This document shows positions 52,462 through 59,655 of a stretch of DNA of 64,000 nt, piece after piece. The DNA comes from CALODP01 sp942492055 (lineage in GTDB: Bacteria > Bacteroidota > Ignavibacteria > Ignavibacteriales > Melioribacteraceae): contig CALODP010000019.1 in assembly GCA_942492055.1 (NCBI GenBank), positions 496,001-560,000 on the forward strand, given 5' to 3'. The notes under the pieces were generated by a model, which did not search any database, had not been told where the DNA came from, and saw only the letters and a program-made list of their open reading frames with translations. The position numbers and the translations under genes are program-made. The first letter of the stretch is position 1. Every line of letters starts with the position of its first letter.

Positions 52462-52876
52462 TGAGGAACTACAAAACATATCTGAGATATTAAAAAGTAA
52501 TATAATATTGAAAAGCTGTTCGGACGAGGAGCTCTCAATGTTAGGTGAGATATTAATAAGCATAATTGAGGATCTTTGTATTTCCCCGAATATCAATCAT
52601 AATAGTTTGAGGAATATTCTTAGCTCCGTGAGATACAACAAAAATTACATGAGGAGTTACAAAGTAGTATGTTTCCATAGCTCCTCACCTTTGACGGATA
52701 GTTCCTCGCTTCTTCTTTGTTGTTCCTCAGCTTTTCTCCATTGTATCTCAAGCAGAGATTGAAGCTCCTCAGCATGGAATTGTAGTTCCTCACCTATTCT
52801 TTGTTGTTTCTCAATAAGGAATTGTTGTATCTCAGAGAAGATTTTTCTCATCTCAGTGGAACAATATGGTTCCTCA
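52462..52876. repeat. Degenerate 21-bp array C with two halves of opposite polarity
   Basis: Left arm: TGAG (or CGAG) recurs at 52462, 52483, 52525, 52546, 52567, 52608, 52629 and 52650, i.e. every 21 bases or multiples, with one slip by a single base. Right arm: the reverse complement CTCA (once CTCG) recurs at 52684, 52705, 52726, 52747, 52768, 52789, 52810, 52831, 52852 and 52873, exactly every 21 bases. TGAGGAG and CTCCTCA flank the centre as a 7-bp inverted repeat. Between the tetramers, bases vary freely. Reading inward, each arm can be translated as heptads with a constant Glu (EELQ, EELS, EEQQ), but there is no ribosome site, and the frames end within the array. Function unknown. Confidence 0.82.
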
Positions 52877-53250
52877 CTGTTCGGGAAGGATTCCTTTTGG
52901 AGAGAGAATGATTGTCATTGAGTCTATTATGATGTATGAATTTGGGTTATAGGTATTGGCGTTCTCTTTTTTCATGGTTAATAGCCTGTTTTGCTTACAT
53001 TTTATCCCGGGTTATTTCCATATTCCTCCGATGATCTTAAAGAGCTTCCGGAACTATGAGGAACGCTTATAGAAGAGCCTTGGCGTTAGAAAGATCATCT
53101 TTGCGATGAGGTAGGTATAGAAAGCGCATAAGCAGATAATCATTAACCATGCCTTGAGTATAAGTAAGGGGAGGCTTTTCTACTTATGCCTAAGCCATTT
53201 CGGAGATGGTTTTGTTCCAGGCTTTCTTCCGTATATTATGTCATCCATTC
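52877..53250. other. Gene-free stretch right of array C
   Basis: No gene, RNA or promoter that I can recognise. TGAGGAAC near 53055 repeats the array C motif once, out of register. Confidence 0.3.
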
Positions 53251-54540
53251 TTAGGGCAACTTTTGCGAATAGGGAGTTGTTTTTATCCCGAAACGGACAA
53301 TGTTGTGCAACAAATTGTTGGGGTGGGAATAGGGACAGACGCTCATGCATCTTCCGCAATCGGTGCCCAAATCACACCAAAGTTCGTAGCATTTTTCAGA
53401 GCTGATTTGCCATCGGAAGGCACCGTTAATCATTTTTCCGGAGTCTTTCGGAATTGCGCCGCTCGGGCAAACATCCGCGCATTTCTTGCATATCTCGCAG
53501 AATTCCACCACACTCTCTTCCCTCACTCTTTTGTCTGCTACAAGAGGAAGGTTTGTGGTAATGACTCCGAGTCTTACTCTCGGGCCAAGTTCGGGAGTCA
53601 TAAGGAGTCCCATTCTTCCGATTTCTCCGAGTCCGGCGTCTCTTGCTACCAAAGGACAAACAACCTGATATTTTCCGTCTATATGAGCACGGGCATCGTA
53701 CCCCATGTTTCTGACAAAGCCGGCAATTTGAACCGCAATTATACCGGCGGATAAATATTGTCGAGCCGATTCCATAACTGCGGGAGGCATCGGAGCGGTG
53801 TCTATCATCTCTTTATTCATCTCTACCGTAAAGGCAATGGCTAATTGATGATTGTTAATGATCTCTTCCCCGTAATTATCTTCTCTTCCTGCCACACTGT
53901 AAAAATGATAATCTTTCAGTTCGGTTATTCCTACGGAAACAGCGCCTAGTTGCTTTGCCCACGTTTTTATATATGTGGTAATTTCGGAAGAATTAAGCTT
54001 TTGTTTTTTCCCTTTGCTCTCTCCTGTTATTCCGCTATGAAGTAATTCAACTGTTTGAAAAGTGGCGTTCGTTGTGGCGAACAGAACTTCATCATAGAGA
54101 GAGGATTTGGGGGAAAGAAGCCCCGGTTTGCTCCGGATTATGTCGTCAGTCTCCTTTAATTCGGGATTACGGGAGTAATAAGCTTTATATCTGTCTTCTT
54201 CTTTTGCAAGTAATTTTCGGGAGAACATAATATCTCTTTCGTCAATACGAGAAGAAGGGATATCGTTATACAAATTGTGTTTTGCTTTCAGAGGAATAAG
54301 AAGAACTATTCCCGCAATGAAAGCTATTCCCGGAAGAATAAGGGAAACAATCGGTTCTTCGATTGCCGGAGGAATTACGAAGAAGAGGCAAGCGAGCGGA
54401 ATACCGAAAAGGAGAATTCGTTTGGCGGCTATTATTTCCTTTTCGAGATAAGATTGTATTGCACCCCAGAAAGAGAAGAGGGCAACGCTAATTCCAAATA
54501 GAAAACTGATTATTTCGGTTATCTCAAATCCACCCATCAT
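53251..54540 (-). CDS. Membrane-anchored reductive-dehalogenase-like (RdhA/QueG superfamily) Fe-S protein
   Basis: I choose the ATG at 54540 (429 residues); the longer open frame overlaps the TfoX-C gene. Three N-terminal membrane helices (about residues 5-30, 40-60 and 65-95) precede a cytoplasmic corrinoid-type domain with VVCPLVARDAGLGEIGRMG and LMTPELGPRVRLGVITTNLPL. Two Fe-S clusters follow: CEICKKCADVCP and, later, CYELWCDLGTDCGRCMSVCP. The second motif (C-x3-W-x3-G-x-DC-x2-C-x3-CP) is that of reductive dehalogenases. No Tat signal is present; the helices replace it. Substrate unknown: dehalogenation or another B12-dependent reduction is possible. It follows the TfoX-C gene by 13 bases. 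Confidence 0.82.
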   Translation of the reverse strand: MMGGFEITEIISFLFGISVALFSFWGAIQSYLEKEIIAAKRILLFGIPLACLFFVIPPAIEEPIVSLILPGIAFIAGIVLLIPLKAKHNLYNDIPSSRIDERDIMFSRKLLAKEEDRYKAYYSRNPELKETDDIIRSKPGLLSPKSSLYDEVLFATTNATFQTVELLHSGITGESKGKKQKLNSSEITTYIKTWAKQLGAVSVGITELKDYHFYSVAGREDNYGEEIINNHQLAIAFTVEMNKEMIDTAPMPPAVMESARQYLSAGIIAVQIAGFVRNMGYDARAHIDGKYQVVCPLVARDAGLGEIGRMGLLMTPELGPRVRLGVITTNLPLVADKRVREESVVEFCEICKKCADVCPSGAIPKDSGKMINGAFRWQISSEKCYELWCDLGTDCGRCMSVCPYSHPNNLLHNIVRFGIKTTPYSQKLP

Positions 54541-54553
54541 ATATATTCCGGTA

Positions 54554-54841
54554 TTAGGTTGTAGGTTTACCCAGAAGATTGAAATCCTTTGCCAGACTTT
54601 TGTAGAAATGGCGCAATTCTTCTTTCCTTTCGGGGGAAAGGTTATGCCAACGGATTCCGCTAATAGCGCCATCAATTCCCATCAACATATTAATACATGG
54701 GCGATCTTCGGTAAAGTGATAGAAGAGTTTGGTAAAAACCTTTTCGGTTCCTAATTCATATAGATCGTTCGGAGTAGTAATTCCAATCTCATTTAATTGT
54801 TCGGCAGCTTTCGGGCCGATATTAGGCAATTTGGTCAGCAT
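54554..54841 (-). CDS. TfoX C-terminal domain (helix-hairpin-helix) protein
   Basis: I start at ATG 54841, because the family motif MLTKLPNIGPKAAEQLNEIG begins there; the open frame before it has no homologous character. The 95-residue product holds a helix-hairpin-helix (NIGPKAAEQL) and the TfoX_C pattern TPNDLYELGTEKVFTKLF. TfoX/Sxy controls competence in Gammaproteobacteria, but stand-alone C-terminal domains are common elsewhere with unknown role. It is upstream of the Rdh-like gene (13 bases) on the same strand and divergent from the TPR gene. Confidence 0.82.
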   Translation of the reverse strand: MLTKLPNIGPKAAEQLNEIGITTPNDLYELGTEKVFTKLFYHFTEDRPCINMLMGIDGAISGIRWHNLSPERKEELRHFYKSLAKDFNLLGKPTT

Positions 54842-54987
54842 TATATTCCCGCAAAATTTCGATAAGGAACACAATATAGTAAAATTCGAAAAGATTTCGA
54901 TTGGGGTCGGAAAAAAATTATCGATGACAGGAAACATTTATTCCGCTAAAGCATCTCTATTTACTAAGGACAATCAATGAGGGAAGC

Positions 54988-56292
54988 ATGACGCGCGGGA
55001 TATTATTTCTGGTTTCAATTTTATTTACATTCTCAATAGCGAAAGGAGAGGATGAAAAGGAGTATTCTTCTTTAATGAGAAAGGGAGAATATGACAAGGT
55101 AATAAAGATCATTACCGAAAAAGCTCTTCATGACTCGGTAGGGATGGAGGATTATTTCCAACTCGGAAGGGCTTATCAAAACATGTATAATCACAAAGCC
55201 GCAATCGAAGCTTTTGGCAAAGGGAAAGAATTGGGGCTAAATAGTACTTCTCTTCATATGGCAATGGGGAATTCGTTATCCGCGATGTATAACAAGACGG
55301 GGGCTATTTCGGCCTATTCCGAAGCGCTCGCGAATGATTCCACCAATGTTCAGGCCCGATTAAATCTGGCTAAAACTTACTATGAAACAAAAGATTATTA
55401 TAAGGCTCTTTCTCTTTATGCAGATTTGGCAGAGAGAGATTCTATTAATACATATTATCTAACTCAGATAGGACTTTCCTCTTTGGGTTTGGGAAGAACA
55501 GCCGAAGCGGCAGAAAAATTGCAAAGAGTTTTGGAATTGGACGAAGGGAATCTTCTTGCTTCTCTTAAGTTGGGCAAAATATATTTCGATTCCGAAAGAT
55601 TCGATGAGACCCGGGATGTATTGGAGAAAAGTGTTGCCAAATATCCGAATCATCCTTCGTTGAATAAGTTATTATCCGAAACCTATTTCCAAAAGAAGAA
55701 TTACGAGGGAGCAGTAGTAGGTTTTTCGAAAGCAATCTCTTTCGGGGATAGTACTGCCGGGGTTTATCAGAAACTTGGTTTTTGTTATTACTTTATTTCA
55801 TGCGGAAGCGCGGCCAACAATGATACGATGAGGATGTTAAAACTTACGGAATCATTTAACGCGCTATACAAATCATATCTGTTGGATGGAACAAATCCTC
55901 TTACCCCTATGTATTTGGGTATTGTTTCCAAGGAAATGGATAAACTGGATCAGGCTATATTCTATTTGGAGAAGTCGTTGGCACTCGTGTTCCCTGATTA
56001 TCTCGGGGATATTTTTACGCAACTCGGCGCGACTCATCAATTGAAAGAAGATTATTCCGAAGCAATTAAATGTTATCATGAAGCGTTGGAATATAATCCG
56101 GAGAAAAAGCTTTTGGTCTTTTATCTGGCAGCTATCTATGATAAGTTTTATGCCGATAGAGCCGTGCCAATGATGTATTACAAGAAATTTTTGCGCGATA
56201 AAACCATAGAAGATCCCGCTTTACGTGAATACGCGAAAGATAGAATCGAAAGGATTACCGAGGAGATTCATTTTCATTCGTCATATAATTAG
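54988..56292 (+). CDS. Secreted tetratricopeptide repeat protein
   Basis: The 434-residue protein has a signal peptide (to about residue 20, MTRGILFLVSILFTFSIAKG) and at least nine TPR motifs along its length. They include YFQLGRAYQNMYNHKAAIE, ARLNLAKTYYETKDYYKALS, SLKLGKIYFDSERFDETRD and QLGATHQLKEDYSEAIKCYH, ending in the TPR-like YLAAIYDKFYADRAV. TPR solenoids bind other proteins; with a signal peptide it works in the periplasm or at the outer membrane. No other domain is visible and the partner is unknown. It has its own terminator. Confidence 0.87.
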   Translation: MTRGILFLVSILFTFSIAKGEDEKEYSSLMRKGEYDKVIKIITEKALHDSVGMEDYFQLGRAYQNMYNHKAAIEAFGKGKELGLNSTSLHMAMGNSLSAMYNKTGAISAYSEALANDSTNVQARLNLAKTYYETKDYYKALSLYADLAERDSINTYYLTQIGLSSLGLGRTAEAAEKLQRVLELDEGNLLASLKLGKIYFDSERFDETRDVLEKSVAKYPNHPSLNKLLSETYFQKKNYEGAVVGFSKAISFGDSTAGVYQKLGFCYYFISCGSAANNDTMRMLKLTESFNALYKSYLLDGTNPLTPMYLGIVSKEMDKLDQAIFYLEKSLALVFPDYLGDIFTQLGATHQLKEDYSEAIKCYHEALEYNPEKKLLVFYLAAIYDKFYADRAVPMMYYKKFLRDKTIEDPALREYAKDRIERITEEIHFHSSYN

Positions 56293-56302
56293 TTGTCCCT
56301 CG

Positions 56303-56352
56303 TCGGGGCTGATTTGTGTGCCGCTAATATGAATTAGCCCCGATTATTTTAT
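56303..56352 (+). terminator. Rho-independent terminator of the TPR gene
   Basis: TCGGGGCTGATT and AATTAGCCCCGA form a 12-bp stem with one G-U pair and a 17-base loop, followed by TTATTTTATT. Confidence 0.8.
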
Positions 56353-56436
56353 TCTGTTTTTCATTTCTCAATTCCCTATTTTTTCATCTTTATTATTTCA
56401 CTTTTATGTCGATAGTAAATTAACGGAAACAAATAT

Positions 56437-57261
56437 ATGTGTAATTCGGGAAACGATTCTATGGCCGGAAAAGAAGCAAAGCTTGTCTATTTCTCTCCGA
56501 CAGATACGACCAGAAAAGTTGTTGAAGCTGTTGCGAAAGGTTTGGGACTTGAGAAAACAGAAAAGATTGATCTGACAATAGAGAAGAATCTTAAAGAAAA
56601 ATATGAATTCGAGAAAGGTGAATTTATAATAATCGGAGTTCCGGTTTACAGCGGAAGAGTTCCGGTTGTTGCCGCCGAAAGAATAAAACTTCTGAAGGGA
56701 GAGAATAATCCTACAGTAGTAATCGCTGTGTACGGAAATCGTCATTACGATGACGCTCTGATTGAGCTCAGAAATCTTGCTTTGGAATCGGGAATGATTC
56801 CTCTGGCTGCCGGAGCTTTTATCGGTGAACATTCTTTTTCAACGGAAGATAATCCGACAGCGGTCGGGAGACCCGACAAAGAGGATTTGGCTCAAGCCGA
56901 AGAACTCGGAAAGAAATTGATAGCAAAGATTGATAGTGCCGAATATTTGGAGGATTTGTTCCCACCGATTATTCCGGGTAATTTTCCTTATAAAGAGAGA
57001 AACGGAGCAAAGAAAGTTGTACCGGAAACAGATTCCGATAAATGCGGGTTATGCGGAAATTGTGTAGAGGTATGTCCGGTTAACGCAATCAGAATAGAAG
57101 GATCGGTTATTACAAATGAAGAATTGTGTATTCATTGTTGCGCTTGTATAAAGAAATGCCCTAACGAGGCGAGAGAATATAACAATGATTTTATAAAGGG
57201 AATTTCAGTTTGGTTGCATGAGAACTGCGCCGAAAGAAAAGAACCTGAGCTATTCGTATAA
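56437..57261 (+). CDS. EFR1-type flavodoxin-ferredoxin fusion protein
   Basis: The 274-residue electron carrier has an N-terminal flavodoxin domain (about 10-160) with the FMN phosphate loop YFSPTDTTRK and the flavin-contacting VPVYSGRVP and AVYGNRHYDD. A C-terminal ferredoxin domain has two [4Fe-4S] motifs, CGLCGNCVEVCP and CIHCCACIKKCP. Fusions of this kind (EFR1 family ferrodoxin) move low-potential electrons in anaerobes; the partner enzyme is unknown. The start is either the ATG at 56437 or the one at 56461; both have a purine-rich sequence ahead. Single gene. Confidence 0.9.
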   Translation: MCNSGNDSMAGKEAKLVYFSPTDTTRKVVEAVAKGLGLEKTEKIDLTIEKNLKEKYEFEKGEFIIIGVPVYSGRVPVVAAERIKLLKGENNPTVVIAVYGNRHYDDALIELRNLALESGMIPLAAGAFIGEHSFSTEDNPTAVGRPDKEDLAQAEELGKKLIAKIDSAEYLEDLFPPIIPGNFPYKERNGAKKVVPETDSDKCGLCGNCVEVCPVNAIRIEGSVITNEELCIHCCACIKKCPNEAREYNNDFIKGISVWLHENCAERKEPELFV

Positions 57262-57268
57262 AGTTTTA

Positions 57269-57297
57269 AGCCCGGTTCTTCGAATCGGGTTTTCTTT
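57269..57297. terminator. Terminator shared by the flavodoxin-ferredoxin gene and its convergent neighbour
   Basis: CCCGGTT and AATCGGG pair (one G-U) around CTTCG, followed by TTTTCTTT on the plus strand. It touches the stop codon of the neighbouring minus-strand gene. Confidence 0.8.
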
Positions 57298-57763
57298 ACG
57301 CCTTTCTTGTTTTCTTCCTTATTTCATATTCGGCGTAAATTATTCCCATCTCCGCAAGCACAATTAACCCACCTGCAAAGTACAAAGGTGTATCATCTGT
57401 AGTTATTTTTTTGCCCATTGCCGAAATTTTCGGGTTGTTGGGTAGACATGTTATCAAAGTCTTTTTCTTTCCTGCCAAAGCGTAAAATAGTGAGTCCTCA
57501 ATTCTGAAAGATTTTGAAAACATTTTCTCATCGGTTACTCCGTAGGATACCGTAACATCCTTTTCTCCGAATCCGCTTTCATCAAGTGAAATAATATTAG
57601 CTTCGACCACTTTCCCTTGCTCTTCCAAGAGTCTTGTCTGTTCGGTATTGTCGAGCGCAATTTTGATAGTTCCTATCCCGAGGAAAAGAAGTCCCACGGC
57701 AAGAATGAAAAGAGGTGTGTGAAGTGTCTTAAGAATGGAAATCTGTTCTTTTGTTAATGCCAT
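57296..57763 (-). CDS. Small DUF3592-like membrane protein
   Basis: I start at ATG 57763 (155 residues), because AGGGA lies eight bases upstream; an ATG ten codons earlier also exists. A first membrane helix (about 15-35, LFILAVGLLFLGIGTIKI), a beta-rich domain (about 50-120, VEANIISLDESGFGEKDVTV and so on) and a second helix near the C-terminus fit the DUF3592 type of membrane protein. I am not sure of the family and assign no function. The gene is convergent with the ferredoxin gene. Confidence 0.65.
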   Translation of the reverse strand: MALTKEQISILKTLHTPLFILAVGLLFLGIGTIKIALDNTEQTRLLEEQGKVVEANIISLDESGFGEKDVTVSYGVTDEKMFSKSFRIEDSLFYALAGKKKTLITCLPNNPKISAMGKKITTDDTPLYFAGGLIVLAEMGIIYAEYEIRKKTRKA

Positions 57764-57856
57764 ATACGATGTCCCTAAATTTTTGGGTTCCATAGTATGA
57801 ATAAATCATGAGAATAGAAAGAGAAAAGCCGGGAACGGAGAGTAAAAAGAAAAAGC

Positions 57857-58414
57857 CTAAGGAGGATTTGTTTTAAAGAAATGAATAAAATCTCTTTTGA
57901 AGTTAGCAGGAATATCATTTAGATATTTCCAATATTCTATTATCTCTTCAATTTTCTTTAATTCAATATATTTATTTTCCAACATGAGTTTCATTAAATA
58001 CAATGTTGGAAAACTCTTAACACGAAACTCCTTTGCTACTTCAAGCATCCCTTGATCATCTGTAATGAGAGGAATTTGGCAGATTAATGCAGTAGCAATG
58101 CAATATATATCTTCTCTCGAAAGAGATTTACCCTCTTCATTTTGATAATTCCAAATATGATCATATGCTAACTCGATATCTTTCTGAAGATGCTTTGGAA
58201 TTGCTAAAGCCTTTCGATTTTTAAGATAATCTTTATCATTAATCCACGAAAACTTATTTTGCAAACGACTGCTTCTTTTTAATTCATTATTTAATTCTTT
58301 ATGGATATACAAGGTATATTTTGATGCGCCAAAAGGAGTAGCCAATAATGGGAAGATTGACTTTGCAAGTCGTAAATATGAATTAGTATCAAGTAGAATT
58401 TTCTTCTGTTTCAT
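57857..58414 (-). CDS. PIN-domain ribonuclease, predicted toxin of a toxin-antitoxin pair
   Basis: The 185-residue protein has the acidic pocket of PIN nucleases: Asp9 in ILLDTNSYLR, Glu40/Glu44 in the second helix, Asp102 in SREDIYCIATAL and Asp119/Asp120 in LITDDQGML. Such proteins cut RNA with Mg2+ or Mn2+. The start codon lies inside the end of the XRE-ImmA gene (26 bases of overlap), so the two are made together, typical for toxin and antitoxin. PIN proteins paired with XRE-ImmA regulators are a described toxin-antitoxin arrangement. The region is more AT-rich than its neighbours, which suggests acquisition. Confidence 0.82.
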   Translation of the reverse strand: MKQKKILLDTNSYLRLAKSIFPLLATPFGASKYTLYIHKELNNELKRSSRLQNKFSWINDKDYLKNRKALAIPKHLQKDIELAYDHIWNYQNEEGKSLSREDIYCIATALICQIPLITDDQGMLEVAKEFRVKSFPTLYLMKLMLENKYIELKKIEEIIEYWKYLNDIPANFKRDFIHFFKTNPP

Positions 58415-59546
58415 CGGTTAAATAGTCATATATTTCATAAGCATCCGTAATTGGACAATTTAAAATCGTTTCTACAAAAGCTCTTGAATAGTCAGATTTT
58501 CTCAAAGCCTTTTTCAATAGTTGGAAAATCGGTGTTCTAAAAAACTCTTCCGTCTTACTCACATACAATTTTGTAGAAGGATTATCAGTCGGAAAAAAAC
58601 TATCACTGAAAAGGTAAAAAGATTTTTGAAAGATGCAATTTGTTGAATAAAATATATTTTCGGGAATAAGCACTGTACACGATTTATTATAATGAATCGC
58701 AAATTTATTCAATTCTTTGTAGATGGTGATTGGAGATATCTCAAGCTGCTGAGCTAGGGATTGTATAATTCTAATTTTAGAATTATCAGAACGTTCATTA
58801 GATACTTTTTTATAAACATCTGCAGCCAAATTTTGGGGAACCAGAAAGGCTCCAGCAAAATTATCTGCAAATATTTCTGATTTTTCATTGTTGTGTAGTT
58901 CTGGAGTAAAAATATGAGCCAATTCGTGTATTAACCAAAACTTTAGATCAAAATGATATGTATCTAGATTCACATATACCCAATAAGTCGAGCTTTCAGG
59001 TAAAAAGATATATAAAGAATTTTCATGATTTTCTTTTCTTCCCCAAAGAACGGGAATCAAAACCACCTTATTAAAGAAAAAAGATTTTATAATTTCTGGT
59101 ATTGTTATTTTTTCTTGAAGAAAGTTATGATGTTCTCTAATAGCATTTACTGATTTTTGGATATACTCATAATCATTTTGGGGAGAGTACAATGTTTCAG
59201 ACTTAAACAACAACTCAGTAGACAAAAATGGAACAAGTTTTTGGAGTGCAAAACCATTTTCCTTAGCTCTCTTCATATGAGAGAACTTTGTTTTTGCCCC
59301 CTTAACTTTTCGAAAAGCTATTTGAGGTTCGGACACTACTGGCAAAGTTGAAACTAAATCAGAATATGATAAGTCAAGAAATTTCCCAAGCTTTAGTAAA
59401 AGATTAGGACGGGGAAAAGACTCATTCTTAAACCATTTAGACACAGCTTCACGACTGACCTTCAATTCGTTACTTATTTTGGCCTGGTTGAAACCCAATT
59501 GATTCATTTGAGTTTTTATCAGTTCTATATTTAGTCGCTTTTGCAT
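58389..59546 (-). CDS. XRE regulator fused to ImmA/IrrE metalloprotease, predicted antitoxin
   Basis: From ATG 59546 the product has 385 residues. The N-terminal XRE helix-turn-helix (about 12-55) reads NQLGFNQAKISNELKVSREA VSKWF (split here for length). The ImmA/IrrE protease domain has HELAH at about 207-211 and the distal EIFADNFAGAFLVP with the third zinc ligand. Members cleave or bind partner regulators. The frame is also open to a TTG at 59570, but a strong promoter ends right before ATG 59546, so that start would be on a nearly leaderless mRNA. The gene overlaps the PIN gene by 26 bases. Probably self-repressed through the operator at the promoter. Confidence 0.85.
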   Translation of the reverse strand: MQKRLNIELIKTQMNQLGFNQAKISNELKVSREAVSKWFKNESFPRPNLLLKLGKFLDLSYSDLVSTLPVVSEPQIAFRKVKGAKTKFSHMKRAKENGFALQKLVPFLSTELLFKSETLYSPQNDYEYIQKSVNAIREHHNFLQEKITIPEIIKSFFFNKVVLIPVLWGRKENHENSLYIFLPESSTYWVYVNLDTYHFDLKFWLIHELAHIFTPELHNNEKSEIFADNFAGAFLVPQNLAADVYKKVSNERSDNSKIRIIQSLAQQLEISPITIYKELNKFAIHYNKSCTVLIPENIFYSTNCIFQKSFYLFSDSFFPTDNPSTKLYVSKTEEFFRTPIFQLLKKALRKSDYSRAFVETILNCPITDAYEIYDYLTDETEENST

Positions 59547-59549
59547 GTT

Positions 59550-59580
59550 CAAAAGTAGCGAAAGTGTCAACTTTTGTCAA
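59550..59580 (-). promoter_or_regulatory. Promoter and inverted-repeat operator of the XRE-ImmA/PIN pair
   Basis: On the minus strand TTGACA (59575-59580), 17 bases, and TACTTTTG (59550-59557) form a good promoter. CAAAAGT and ACTTTTG make an outer inverted repeat over it, and AAAGT-TGAC-ACTTT an inner one, a natural site for the XRE protein. The predicted mRNA start is at or next to the ATG at 59546. Confidence 0.7.
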
Positions 59581-59595
59581 GCAAGAAGCAATGTA

Positions 59596-59624
59596 AAAGA
59601 AAAAGCCCCGACGTTTGCCGGGGC
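59596..59624 (-). terminator. Rho-independent terminator of the mutAB operon
   Basis: On the minus strand GCCCCGGC pairs with the matching GTCGGGGC (one mismatch at the tip) around AAAC, and TTTTTCTTTT follows. It lies 32 bases after the mutB stop and separates it from the XRE-ImmA promoter. Confidence 0.9.
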
Positions 59625-59655
59625 CTTTCGCTATATATTATCCGGATAATATTTC

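Noticed and set aside
52508..52851. Two converging small heptad-rich frames as genes
   Set aside because: Both arise from array C, have no ribosome sites and are read inward on opposite strands; kept only as a finding.
53206..53754. 182-codon plus-strand frame
   Set aside because: Antisense to the Rdh-like gene; the minus strand has clear Fe-S motifs.
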